Source of the DNA: Microbulbifer agarilyticus S89
Lineage (GTDB): Bacteria > Pseudomonadota > Gammaproteobacteria > Pseudomonadales > Cellvibrionaceae
Direction: 5' to 3'
Assembly (NCBI RefSeq): GCF_000220505.1
Contig: NZ_AFPJ01000052.1
Coordinates: forward strand, 1-64,000
Length of the DNA: 64,000 bases
Positions 29,951-38,854 of this stretch are shown piece by piece. Within the stretch, counting starts at the first letter, position 1, and the number at the start of each line of letters is the position of its first letter. The translations under genes were made by a program, and so were the position numbers. The notes under the pieces were generated by a model. It was not told the origin of the DNA, did no database searches, and saw nothing but the letters and a program-made list of their open reading frames with translations.

Positions 29951-31093
29951 TTACTCCGTCGCAACGTTGACGTCGAAGCCGTGCTCCTTGAGCAGCGCAT
30001 GACGTTTGGCCTGGTCGAGATCGTACTCAACCATCTCGGAGCACATTTCTTCCACGGTGATTTCCGGTACCCAACCCAGTTTTTCTTTGGCCTTGGCAGG
30101 GTCACCCAGCAGGGTCTCTACCTCAGCCGGGCGGAAATAGCGCGGGTCAACCTTCACGATCACATCGCCCACATCAACTGCCGGCGCTTTGTCACCCTCA
30201 ACCGCTACAACCGTGCCGATCTCAGACTCGCCCTTACCGGTAAACGCAAGCTTGATACCAAGCTCTGCAGCACTCATACGGATGAACTCACGCACGGAGA
30301 TTTGCTTGCCGGTAGCAATCACAAAGTCTTCGGCCTGCTCTTGCTGCAGCATCATCCACTGCATGCGCACGTAGTCTTTAGCGTGGCCCCAGTCGCGCAG
30401 CGCGTCCATGTTGCCCATAAACAGGCACTGCTCCAGGCCCTGGGCTATATTGGAAAGCCCGCGGGTAATCTTGCGGGTAACAAAGGTTTCACCGCGGCGG
30501 GGGGATTCGTGGTTAAACAGAATACCGTTACACGCATACATACCGTAAGACTCACGGTAGTTCACAGTAATCCAGTAGGCGTACATTTTCGCCACGGCGT
30601 AGGGCGAACGCGGGTGGAATGGGGTGGTTTCCTTCTGCGGAATTTCCTGCACCAGGCCATAAAGCTCCGAGGTAGAGGCTTGATAGAAGCGAGTCTTCTT
30701 TTCCAGGCCCAGGAAGCGGATCGCCTCCAGCAAACGCAGGGTGCCCATGGCATCCACATCTGCGGTGTATTCCGGAGACTCGAAAGAAACGGCAACGTGG
30801 CTCTGGGCACCCAGGTTATACACTTCGTCTGGCTGCACCTCACGCAGGATACGCGTTAGATTAGAGGTGTCGGACAGATCCCCGTAATGCAGCTTGAGGC
30901 GTGGGTTACGCTCGTGCGGATCCTGATAAATATGATCAATACGGTCGGTATTGAAAGAAGACGCGCGGCGCTTGATGCCATGGACTTCGTAACCCTTTTC
31001 CAGCAGGAATTCGGCCAAATAAGAACCGTCCTGCCCCGTAATCCCGGTAATGAGTGCTACTTTACCATTCGCTGCAATCGAATTAGCATTCAT
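29951..31093 (-). CDS. gmd: GDP-mannose 4,6-dehydratase
   Basis: Gmd converts GDP-mannose to GDP-4-keto-6-deoxy-mannose, the first step to GDP-fucose (also to rhamnose or perosamine branches). The 380-residue extended SDR opens with [19 protein letters not shown] and has the family [14 protein letters not shown] segment and catalytic [10 protein letters not shown]. The ATG at 31093 fits the family N-terminus; further upstream codons are not conserved. It overlaps the 3' end of the WcaI-like gene by 11 bases. Confidence 0.96.
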   Translation of the reverse strand: MNANSIAANGKVALITGITGQDGSYLAEFLLEKGYEVHGIKRRASSFNTDRIDHIYQDPHERNPRLKLHYGDLSDTSNLTRILREVQPDEVYNLGAQSHVAVSFESPEYTADVDAMGTLRLLEAIRFLGLEKKTRFYQASTSELYGLVQEIPQKETTPFHPRSPYAVAKMYAYWITVNYRESYGMYACNGILFNHESPRRGETFVTRKITRGLSNIAQGLEQCLFMGNMDALRDWGHAKDYVRMQWMMLQQEQAEDFVIATGKQISVREFIRMSAAELGIKLAFTGKGESEIGTVVAVEGDKAPAVDVGDVIVKVDPRYFRPAEVETLLGDPAKAKEKLGWVPEITVEEMCSEMVEYDLDQAKRHALLKEHGFDVNVATE

Positions 31094-32366
31094 TGCTACA
31101 TACCTTACTTTGCTTAGACTCCACCAGCTCCTGCAAATCCGCAACGAACCGATTAATGATTTTGTCTTTATTTAAAAATTCACACGCGTAGTTACGCGCA
31201 ACCATATTCGGCCGGGTAGTATCTCTGGCAAGACACCGCTCCAACCCCCCAATAAACGCTTTTGTATTTTCTGGATCGACCAACTCGTAGATACCCGGAT
31301 GGCGATCAGCGATCTTACCAAGTTCTGTAGATTTTTCAGCAGTTACTAACGCATGACCGCCAGCGGAGAGGATATTGGTCAACTTCGATGGCAGTACCGC
31401 ATCCGCCGCGCCTACTTTTTGTACAACCAGGTGTACATCTGCCATTGCCAAGACCTTGGGAACATCCTCCCAAGGCTGCAGGGGCTTAAACGCAACGTTG
31501 TTCAATCCTTGACCAACAGCCATCCTCTGCAACTGTTCAGAAAACGCACCGGCACCAATCAGCAAAAACTTTACCCGTGGGCGATCGGCAAACGCTTGCG
31601 CTGCTTCGAGCACAATCTCCAGGCCTTGCTTCTCACCGATATTGCCTGAATAGAGAACAACCTTGTCTTTATCGGTATAGCCCCAGGCGCGACGAATGTC
31701 CGCCCCGTCTACATCAGGTGCGACAAACTCAGTATCACTCCAGTTCGGAAAGAGACGTAAACGCTCCGGGACAACCCCCTTTTGCGCTGCACGCTCCACC
31801 ATACTGTTCGAGATAGAAGAGACCATATCAAAACGACGTAAGAGCCAAGATTCTACCGAACCCACAAGCTTTCTGAATAACCCAGGGTTATCCTGGCCCG
31901 CAGCATTTGAACCAGCTCGCAGCAAGCCAAACATGGCATCCACTTCATAGTCCTGAATATGCAAAACAGCCTTTGCCCCAGTCAAACGGGCATAAAGTAG
32001 TGCCATCGGTGCACAAAAAAGTGAAGGCTGCAACAATATAAGCACATCAGGCTTTAACTTTAGTAGTGTCGATAGTCTTAGTGCAGAAGAGACTGAAAAA
32101 CTAAGAAGGTGCAGGAGTCGCTTGATAGTAGTGACTTCTGTCGGGACGTAAAGAGGGCAACGATATACAAAAAAATTACCGGAAGTCTCCACTGTCCACC
32201 AATTTGAAAAGCCACTGCGCCTATTCCACTCTGGATAATATGGAGGCGCTGTAATTACTGAAACCGCTGAGTACCCTTGAGAAAGATAATTTACTAGCTC
32301 ACCATTATATTTTCCAATCCCTGTCATCTCCGGACTAAAATTTAGGCTATAAAGAAGCGTTTTCAT
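31083..32366 (-). CDS. wcaI: WcaI-family glycosyltransferase
   Basis: The 427-residue GT-B enzyme closely resembles colanic acid WcaI, thought to be a fucosyltransferase. Shared phrases include [73 protein letters not shown] and [20 protein letters not shown]. The start at 32366 follows GGAGGGC. Its nucleotide composition is intermediate: the 3' flank is GC-rich like gmd while upstream genes are AT-rich. It therefore marks the edge of the variable block. Its donor is probably GDP-fucose, given the adjacent pathway. Confidence 0.9.
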   Translation of the reverse strand: MKTLLYSLNFSPEMTGIGKYNGELVNYLSQGYSAVSVITAPPYYPEWNRRSGFSNWWTVETSGNFFVYRCPLYVPTEVTTIKRLLHLLSFSVSSALRLSTLLKLKPDVLILLQPSLFCAPMALLYARLTGAKAVLHIQDYEVDAMFGLLRAGSNAAGQDNPGLFRKLVGSVESWLLRRFDMVSSISNSMVERAAQKGVVPERLRLFPNWSDTEFVAPDVDGADIRRAWGYTDKDKVVLYSGNIGEKQGLEIVLEAAQAFADRPRVKFLLIGAGAFSEQLQRMAVGQGLNNVAFKPLQPWEDVPKVLAMADVHLVVQKVGAADAVLPSKLTNILSAGGHALVTAEKSTELGKIADRHPGIYELVDPENTKAFIGGLERCLARDTTRPNMVARNYACEFLNKDKIINRFVADLQELVESKQSKVCSNEC

Positions 32367-33480
32367 GATGCCCTCCGACTGATCGCAGTGCACACTCAAA
32401 ACCATAGAGCTGGAGTTCTAAACATAAACTATGCCTTGCAAATTCATAAGCAGCTTTCTCGACGCCTAGCTTAATGTTTGAATTGCCCACCAAGTACTCG
32501 ATCATTTCAGCGATAGAATTAGCATTTTGCTCGACCACAAATCCATTCTTCCGATTCACAATGTAACTGAATTCAGGCGAATGAAGATCACTCTGAGTAG
32601 TTATATATACTGTTTTGCAGGCAAATGAATGAACAACAGCAAGCCCGGTCATCCCAGGCATGACAGAAAAATCTGATGACTTCAATACATTTGTGGCGTA
32701 CTGTTCTGACTTCTGACCAAGAAAAATAAAGTCGCTGTCTCCATCAGCAATTTCTAACAACCTTTTTCTCTCGTCACCATCCCCAACGAAAACAACTTTG
32801 GAATTAAGCCCCCTCTCTCTGAGAATTCTCACTGCACGAATGAGCAAATCAGGCCGTTTTTGTCTCGAAAGCCTCCCAACATATGAAATCAATAGGGTCC
32901 CAGATTTTAGACCCAAGGAATACCTAAACGCCTCACGATCTACTTTTTGATTAATAATACTATCGACGTCCAATGTATTTGAGGCAACAAATATTTTTTT
33001 TTCGTCCAAACCATAATCAGAAACAAGTGTTTTTTTTATTTCCTCTGTATAAACTATTGAAAACGATGTCACTTTATATAGAAAACCGCGGAGCCATTCC
33101 AGAACTCCGGAAACACCAGAAAAACGCCTTTGATAATTGACCCCCATTCCATACATTCCAACTTTAACCCCAAAAACCCAAGACCAAAAAATTATTTTAT
33201 AATTGAGGAAAAATGGAACGCTTATGGGGATTATGATCAAATCATATGACTTTATTTTCGCGATCGAAAACCCACGCTGAAACAAGAAATCAACACCAAA
33301 AACTTTAAAAAAATAGTTCTTGAGTCGACCTTTGGCAAAAGACAAGTCCTTAGCATTAGGGGCGACCGAGGTATTATTCTTGTCCCCAATATAGAAGTCC
33401 ACACCATAAATATCGGCAAGCTTTTTAAACAAGCTAAGCTTATAAGTAGGGCACACCACCTGCACACATGCAATTCTCAT
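32347..33480 (-). CDS. GT4-type glycosyltransferase
   Basis: The 377-residue protein has a GT-B layout. The C-terminal Rossmann half contains ISYVGRLSRQKRPDLLIRAV (about 205-225), KVVFVGDGDERK, and the nucleotide-sugar segment VMPGMTGLAVVHSFA, where the usual EGFG-type glutamate motif is altered. The acceptor, donor and linkage cannot be predicted. It overlaps the WcaI gene by 20 bases, so the two are likely translationally coupled. The gene is markedly AT-rich compared with the window's core genes. Confidence 0.82.
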   Translation of the reverse strand: MRIACVQVVCPTYKLSLFKKLADIYGVDFYIGDKNNTSVAPNAKDLSFAKGRLKNYFFKVFGVDFLFQRGFSIAKIKSYDLIIIPISVPFFLNYKIIFWSWVFGVKVGMYGMGVNYQRRFSGVSGVLEWLRGFLYKVTSFSIVYTEEIKKTLVSDYGLDEKKIFVASNTLDVDSIINQKVDREAFRYSLGLKSGTLLISYVGRLSRQKRPDLLIRAVRILRERGLNSKVVFVGDGDERKRLLEIADGDSDFIFLGQKSEQYATNVLKSSDFSVMPGMTGLAVVHSFACKTVYITTQSDLHSPEFSYIVNRKNGFVVEQNANSIAEMIEYLVGNSNIKLGVEKAAYEFARHSLCLELQLYGFECALRSVGGHHENASL

Positions 33481-33526
33481 ATTAAAAAATAAAACCTATT
33501 AAAGCCTGATCAGAAAATCTTGAAGC

Positions 33527-34141
33527 TTAGGAATAACCAAAAAACTCATAATCCCTAGAAAACGCCTGCTTAAATTCGTAAAGCGTCTCAGGGCTAACCT
33601 CCACCCTATTTCCAAAGCCTGCTAAGTTCTTATGCGGAAGAGATGCGTTAATATTTATTCGAGCGCAGAGCCTTCGAAATTCTGAATCAATCTCTTCAAA
33701 ACGGTAGATATCATTGACTAAAACATCGCCATTGTTGTCGGAAATCAAGTCTATCATCAAATGTCGATCTTCATTGATACGCCATTTAAGATACTCTTCA
33801 AAGGACTTGCCCTCTACGATATTGTGCTGATGATGCCTACGATTTTTTCGCATGAAAAAATAAAGTGATTTTTGCCAATCCAGTGGATGCCTAACAAAAG
33901 AAAAGCGATAGTAACTATAAAATAGGTCTCCCATGTAATCACGAACATCTCGCAAATTGGGATGAAAGTTGTTTATTGGTGCCGACGGAAGCTTTACCCC
34001 AAAAATTGAAGTGGCATAATTTAAGTTTTGTAGGGCAACCTGCCTAAAAGAGCAATAAGGCCGTAATACTTCACGAATACTCGTCCCTGCAACCTTATAT
34101 ACATGGAAGAATAGAAAATTCTTTTCTTTCGAAATTAACAT
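33527..34141 (-). CDS. Sulfotransferase family 2 protein
   Basis: The 204-residue protein has the PAPS-binding 5'-phosphosulfate loop in HVYKVAGTSIREVL (about 14-27) and the 3'-phosphate element in FSFVRHPLDWQKSLYFF (about 82-98). This matches carbohydrate sulfotransferase family 2 (PF03567). It would transfer sulfate from PAPS to a sugar hydroxyl of the repeat unit. Its place inside the glycosyltransferase/Wzy/Wzx operon points to a sulfated EPS. No PAPS-synthesis genes (cysD/N/C) are in the window. It is AT-rich like its neighbours. Confidence 0.8.
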   Translation of the reverse strand: MLISKEKNFLFFHVYKVAGTSIREVLRPYCSFRQVALQNLNYATSIFGVKLPSAPINNFHPNLRDVRDYMGDLFYSYYRFSFVRHPLDWQKSLYFFMRKNRRHHQHNIVEGKSFEEYLKWRINEDRHLMIDLISDNNGDVLVNDIYRFEEIDSEFRRLCARININASLPHKNLAGFGNRVEVSPETLYEFKQAFSRDYEFFGYS

Positions 34142-34177
34142 CTTCTAACACCTGAAAAATCGAATATATTAATATAA

Positions 34178-35413
34178 TTAGGATAAAACTGTAGAGTTAG
34201 ACATACTGAACTTAGACTTTTTATAATTCGCAACAAGATAAGCCAGACCGAACCAAAAAAAACGTAAAAATTCCGACGTCATAGAAATTTGAGCATTAAG
34301 AAAGCTAAAAATAACCGCCGCAGATATAAGTGCTAAAACCGGGTCACAAACTATTTTCTTCAAATTTACAATAACGAGAAAGGCTCTAAAATAAACAAAG
34401 CCGGCAATTGCCAATCCATACAGACCAAACCTGATAAACAGATCGAGTAGTAAGTTATGAGGATATGGCCCCTGGTAACCTGGATAACCCCAAAACATGA
34501 AATCCCAGAAATACTGAAAATAGTGAGAAACTATCATACCTCGCGCAGTTGTCGACTGATCATCTCCACCTGAAAGACGAAAAAATCGATCCATGAGATT
34601 TAGGAACTGCTCCCTAATCAAGTCATTTTGTACAATTAACAAGCTCAGTAAAGCTAAAGTAATAAAGGCAACAATAAAATAGACCAATAGGTTTCCGTGA
34701 TTCCTGCGGTTACAGTACCCGTGCACTCCCAATATCAAAACCGCTGTAACAAAATAGGCTAAAAGTCCCCCTCTACTAGCACTAATAATCACAGCAGGTA
34801 ATACAGACATGGCAGCTAAAAGATGAAGCGCTTTGGAAAATAGCCCTGCTCGCGTAATCGCCTGACTAAGACAGATTGCCCCTAATAGACACATACTGAA
34901 TGATAGGCCAACGGATGAAATATCATCACCCGCGGTAATCCTACCTCTTGCAAAATACGCAACACTATTTAATGATTTAAAGTAAATTAATCCTGCCAGC
35001 AAGACAGAAATAGGAATAACTATATTGTATATAAATTCCGATGATTTTGTTTTTTCGAATCTCACTCTACCAAGCATGTATCCCGTCGCGATTAGGGCAT
35101 AACATATGAAACGGAAAATGATCATCACACCTGATTGTTGGTCAGGCTGCCGCAGAGCGATAATAATTTCCAGGGGAAAAAACAAAAGCACAAAAATTAT
35201 TAGACTTCGAGCCATTTCTTTGGTTAAACCCAGCTTCAACACGACAAAAAAAATGCCAAGCCCTATCGAAAGAGCACCAAAGCCTAGAAAAAGGTACTTC
35301 CCGTGCACCCCATGTGCAGCCTCTACCAATACACTTAATTGCATTAGCACTAAGCCCAGCACTACCAAAGATCGCACATCGAAATTAATTATTAGCTTAC
35401 GCGTCTTTAGCAC
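34178..35413 (-). CDS. Wzy-like O-antigen/EPS polymerase
   Basis: A 411-residue protein with about ten to twelve predicted membrane helices and a larger loop around residues 270-330 (NLMDRFFRLSGGDDQ to PHNLLLDLFIRFGLYG). This is the O-antigen ligase/Wzy_C type topology, with the conserved H-N-x2-L segment. It would polymerise lipid-linked repeat units in the periplasm. It overlaps the flippase gene by 17 bases. Wzy proteins are poorly conserved, so the call rests on topology, the PHNLLLDLF motif and the neighbouring Wzx-like gene. WaaL-type ligase activity is less likely here. Confidence 0.78.
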   Translation of the reverse strand: MLKTRKLIINFDVRSLVVLGLVLMQLSVLVEAAHGVHGKYLFLGFGALSIGLGIFFVVLKLGLTKEMARSLIIFVLLFFPLEIIIALRQPDQQSGVMIIFRFICYALIATGYMLGRVRFEKTKSSEFIYNIVIPISVLLAGLIYFKSLNSVAYFARGRITAGDDISSVGLSFSMCLLGAICLSQAITRAGLFSKALHLLAAMSVLPAVIISASRGGLLAYFVTAVLILGVHGYCNRRNHGNLLVYFIVAFITLALLSLLIVQNDLIREQFLNLMDRFFRLSGGDDQSTTARGMIVSHYFQYFWDFMFWGYPGYQGPYPHNLLLDLFIRFGLYGLAIAGFVYFRAFLVIVNLKKIVCDPVLALISAAVIFSFLNAQISMTSEFLRFFWFGLAYLVANYKKSKFSMSNSTVLS

Positions 35414-36692
35414 TGTAGGCTCCGCTCAGCTTCAATCTGTATATAGATATAGCTAAAAGTGAGAATAGCTCGTAAAAAATCAGTGATTTGGCGATCATTA
35501 CCAGTGTAAGGTTTTCAAAGGTGAATACACTAAAGAACACCCCAGTCAATCCGGAAAATCTTGCAACTAAAGGAATCACATGCTTCTCAGTAGAAATCAA
35601 TATAGAATTGAGGATGTCATTTAAAGCCCCTAACAGCGAGGCCAAACAAAGCAGAACGGCCAGGTAAGCATTAAATCTGACGCCTTCGACAATTAAACCA
35701 TCCAAGAAATATGAAACAAGCAAAACTAAAACGAACGTGCCCACTGATAACGCCAAAAAGGCTTTTAAAACATTTTGCGAGAGATTTGAGTGCTGTTCAC
35801 TACCGTCAGCCCGCAACAGTTCTGGCCACAATATACGGGATACAGTTTGTGAAGCCTGAAAGATAAGTCGCCCAAACAGCCGATTGATAGAAAACTGAAC
35901 AACTGCCATCGGAGTCATAAATGTGGACACTGAAGCCATCGTGACAAGATTGTAAGCCGCTGGATATAAAGGATACAAAAAATATCCGATAGTCATCAAA
36001 AACCCTTGGCCACGATTTTTATAAGAATCCGATTCAGTACCCGGAATCATTTTTTGTAGAAGAGAGAGCTCATTCAATAAAATGAAGTTAATATAAAGGG
36101 CTGTCGCCAACCTAAGTAGCGTAATTACTATTAGGCACCCCATGATCCCATACCCGAGCACTGGAAGCGCTATTAATGCAGCGACTTCAATAAGCTTTGC
36201 TAAATTTACCAGCATTTGACCATAATAAACCTCACCTAGTCCTCTCAAGCCATAAACCCCAAGTTGGGACTGATAGTAAATAGAAGAATATAATGCCACC
36301 AAAATTAGCTCAGAAAGATGCTCCGCTGGTACCACTCCAAATAAATCAACACCCTGCCTAGTTAAAGCATATATCAACATTAAATTGGCTGTGAAAACAA
36401 ATACTGCCCAAACAAAAAGTTTCTTTTGATAATTTTGATAAAGACACTTTGAAGCTTCGGAGCTCTCCCCACCCTTTACAAACCCAGATAGTAAATATGA
36501 AAGTCTACCCGCACGGCCACCTTCTGCGGACATCAATAAAAACATCCAGGCCCGCAAAATAATCCACGTCGCTGCAACTTCCGCCCCCCAGAAAACTAGC
36601 GGTAAAAAAGTCATCACTACGCGATCAATTAGCATCAAGGCACTTGTTAGCACTGAGGCACCAAGGGAACGATAAAACTTTGCCACGTTCAT
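35397..36692 (-). CDS. Wzx-like flippase (MOP superfamily)
   Basis: This 431-residue integral membrane protein has roughly twelve hydrophobic segments. The early part (LGASVLTSALMLIDRVVMTFLPLVFWG) is typical of polysaccharide-transport MOP proteins. It would flip undecaprenyl-linked oligosaccharide to the periplasm for the Wzy-like polymerase. It overlaps the upstream pyruvyltransferase gene by one base (TAATG) and the downstream polymerase gene by 17 bases, consistent with tight operon coupling. Sequence similarity to any named Wzx is weak, as usual. Confidence 0.75.
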   Translation of the reverse strand: MNVAKFYRSLGASVLTSALMLIDRVVMTFLPLVFWGAEVAATWIILRAWMFLLMSAEGGRAGRLSYLLSGFVKGGESSEASKCLYQNYQKKLFVWAVFVFTANLMLIYALTRQGVDLFGVVPAEHLSELILVALYSSIYYQSQLGVYGLRGLGEVYYGQMLVNLAKLIEVAALIALPVLGYGIMGCLIVITLLRLATALYINFILLNELSLLQKMIPGTESDSYKNRGQGFLMTIGYFLYPLYPAAYNLVTMASVSTFMTPMAVVQFSINRLFGRLIFQASQTVSRILWPELLRADGSEQHSNLSQNVLKAFLALSVGTFVLVLLVSYFLDGLIVEGVRFNAYLAVLLCLASLLGALNDILNSILISTEKHVIPLVARFSGLTGVFFSVFTFENLTLVMIAKSLIFYELFSLLAISIYRLKLSGAYSAKDA

Positions 36693-37783
36693 TAACCTGA
36701 AAAAACTTCCGCCAATTGCTTTTTAAGAAAAGAAGATTTTTCGACAATTAGATTATATTTTTCAACGTCCCATTTAGCTCGAACTTGAGACAGATTAATC
36801 TCATTTACATCACTCCAATTGAAAACGTTCCCTTCCAAATCAAGCTTATGAAAACAACCTTCAATTTTTGAGTCATCTTCGCCCACAACTGCAATTGGTA
36901 TCGCACCATTTAGAAAAGCCAGCAACAATACATGTAGCCGGTTTGAAATTACGAATTCAGAATTTTGGTATTGTTTAGTAATCGCATCAATTGAATCCAG
37001 AGTGCCGTCATATACTAAAATATCTGCACCATTTTTGCAGGCCACTTCACTGTTAATCCGGTCGTCATAAAAAACTTGAGACACAAAATTAACTTCAGGT
37101 CCTTGCCGAGTAATTAATGCAGCCAGCTTACTGTATGCAAGCTGTTCACCATTTCTTCTTGGCTTTCTCAGTGAGATCGTTACCACCTCCTTAGCCTGGT
37201 GCTCTAGGAATGGCCTTTTAAATAACGAGTGTTGGGGCAAAGCGAAGAAAATGATGGCTAAGTCATCTGAACTTAGATATGAAACCCCCATCCTTCTCAT
37301 TTCCCTCTCGCTGTTAACATCCCTTATCAACGAGCAATCCACCGATGACAACCTAAACTTATCGATAAGCCAGAAGATTCCATTCGAGTTCTTCTGTGAT
37401 GAAGGTGCTCGGACTATTCTAATTCCTAAAGATCTAAAAGAATGCAAGGCTAATCCTTGTAACACTCTTCGAATGCCAATTCTCCACGACGTAGTGGCGG
37501 GGTAACCGCCGGGCTTCATTACCAGAAACACTAATGATTCACGATTTGTAAACTTCACCCATAGGGAAGAAAACAAACCTAGATAATACGTTAATGTAGT
37601 CTTCTTTTTTAACGTCTCGCATGGCAGCGAGCTTAACATGATTTCCAAGTACCATTTTGGAACCCCGGTAGTATCCATGTAAACATCACCATTCGCCATC
37701 AACTCTTCAAGCAATGCTCTATTAATTAGTAAATCCCCTAAATTAGGGAACTGTGTTCGCAATGAAATGAAATACTTCTTCAT
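36692..37783 (-). CDS. Polysaccharide pyruvyltransferase family protein
   Basis: The 363-residue product belongs to the CsaB/WcaK-like family (PF04230). It has the N-terminal NLGDLLINRALLEELM motif and the late FVISNRLHVLLLAFLNGAIP segment with the conserved R-x-H. Members add ketal pyruvate from PEP to sugars, or in some cases have uncertain roles. It is the first gene of the operon. The ATG at 37783 is used; a TTG four codons earlier is possible. A long AT-rich leader with one CRP-like palindrome precedes it. Confidence 0.8.
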   Translation of the reverse strand: MKKYFISLRTQFPNLGDLLINRALLEELMANGDVYMDTTGVPKWYLEIMLSSLPCETLKKKTTLTYYLGLFSSLWVKFTNRESLVFLVMKPGGYPATTSWRIGIRRVLQGLALHSFRSLGIRIVRAPSSQKNSNGIFWLIDKFRLSSVDCSLIRDVNSEREMRRMGVSYLSSDDLAIIFFALPQHSLFKRPFLEHQAKEVVTISLRKPRRNGEQLAYSKLAALITRQGPEVNFVSQVFYDDRINSEVACKNGADILVYDGTLDSIDAITKQYQNSEFVISNRLHVLLLAFLNGAIPIAVVGEDDSKIEGCFHKLDLEGNVFNWSDVNEINLSQVRAKWDVEKYNLIVEKSSFLKKQLAEVFSG

Positions 37784-38206
37784 TAAAGGTACCAATTCTT
37801 CCGGGACTAAAACATCAAGGCTTAATTACTTTTGTTCTATCTAAGATGTCTATCACCCATTCATTATTTTCTACTATGCTGCTGTATCTGATAACAGGTT
37901 TGAATCCGAATCCTGTTTCAGGTAAACGGTTAATAGCCCTCTGTAACACTTACTATCAAAGCGTTTAGTCACTTTGCTCTTTCAGTAAATTTCTCGATAC
38001 GGGACTACTAAGGAGTCAGCAAACAAGACCCTATTTGGCTACGCGAAGTGAGCACCTAATGTACCTTACTGCATGCTCACAAAAACACGTCTTGTCGGCT
38101 CTAGCTAGCACATCAAGGGTGCTCTTCACAGTACTAGCTTACCTTGCATCAGGCGTAAAACAATGTTTACAACAGCATTCCCAATAGAGCTTCCGAAATC
38201 ACATAA

Positions 38207-38222
38207 CGTGAACCAGCTCACA
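38207..38222. promoter_or_regulatory. CRP-like palindrome upstream of the glycan operon
   Basis: CGTGAACCAGCTCACA matches TGTGA-N6-TCACA with one mismatch in the left arm. It lies about 424 bases before the first gene of the glycan operon. Confidence 0.45.
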
Positions 38223-38784
38223 TTTTACCGTAAGCTGCTTGTATTTCATAATGAATATTCCGTTGACGTTTGTTTTAAACTTAGATATCTATGCTTCATT
38301 CAAGGTCTTTTTTTGAGCATTACAGCCCTTGAAATCATATAGTCTTAGGTTCAAAAGAGGCTCCGCGCGAGCGTTCGCCAGGGGATTGATTAGCTCTACC
38401 TGAAGAGTCGAATATCTGATTCAAGAAATTATCGCTGGTAACCTAAACGAGTGTTCGACACAGCAGAAATTAGGAATGGAGCAGACCAAGAGCCAACTAA
38501 ACAATTTCTTTCGTTCGCTCAGCATGATGATAAAAATCTATAAAAATAATTAACAACCAAGTCAGACCTGGCTGGGTATGCAGGCTGCAGAGATTAGCTG
38601 TTTAGGATTTTAGATAGCAGCACGAATGCATCAGCAAACTGAATTTAGCGCAGCCTCATACACTATGAGATTCAAATTCTACAATAGCTTTTTATCTAAC
38701 CCCCCTTAGCAACTCTATTTCCTGCAGAGCAAGAAGATGCTTGCCTAAAACGCAAAAATTAACACCTCCTTAGCGTTTAATAAA

Positions 38785-38813
38785 TGGCATTTCTCAACTT
38801 GTGAGAAATGCCA
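38785..38813 (-). terminator. Hairpin downstream of the giant gene
   Basis: The perfect 12-bp stem TGGCATTTCTCA/TGAGAAATGCCA has a five-base loop and lies 42 bases past the giant gene's stop on the minus strand. The following sequence, TTTATTAAACG, is only moderately T-rich, so termination is probable but not certain. Confidence 0.6.
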
Positions 38814-38854
38814 AAACCATAATCCAACACCTAGTTACACGCTATCAACTCACT

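Larger units (their letters stand above)
37784..38854. other. 1.07-kb AT-rich intergenic region without a convincing gene
   Basis: No frame of 60 or more codons is open here. Two small open stretches were noted. One is a 44-codon minus-strand frame (37815-37949) that begins right after a stop and ends in ...DILDRTKVIKP, which could be the C-terminal relic of a lost gene. The other is a 59-codon plus-strand frame (38163-38342) lacking a ribosome-binding site. Both are weak. The region also holds a CRP-like palindrome (38207-38222) and, near its end, a hairpin that may terminate the giant gene. It likely contains the operon promoter and a long leader, or decayed genes. Confidence 0.5.

Noticed and set aside
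38163..38342. 59-codon plus-strand frame in the large intergenic region
   Set aside because: No ribosome-binding site, no recognisable features, and within chance length for AT-rich DNA.
37784..38854. JUMPstart/ops element for RfaH control of the glycan operon
   Set aside because: The GGCGGTAG core was looked for on the minus strand and not seen.
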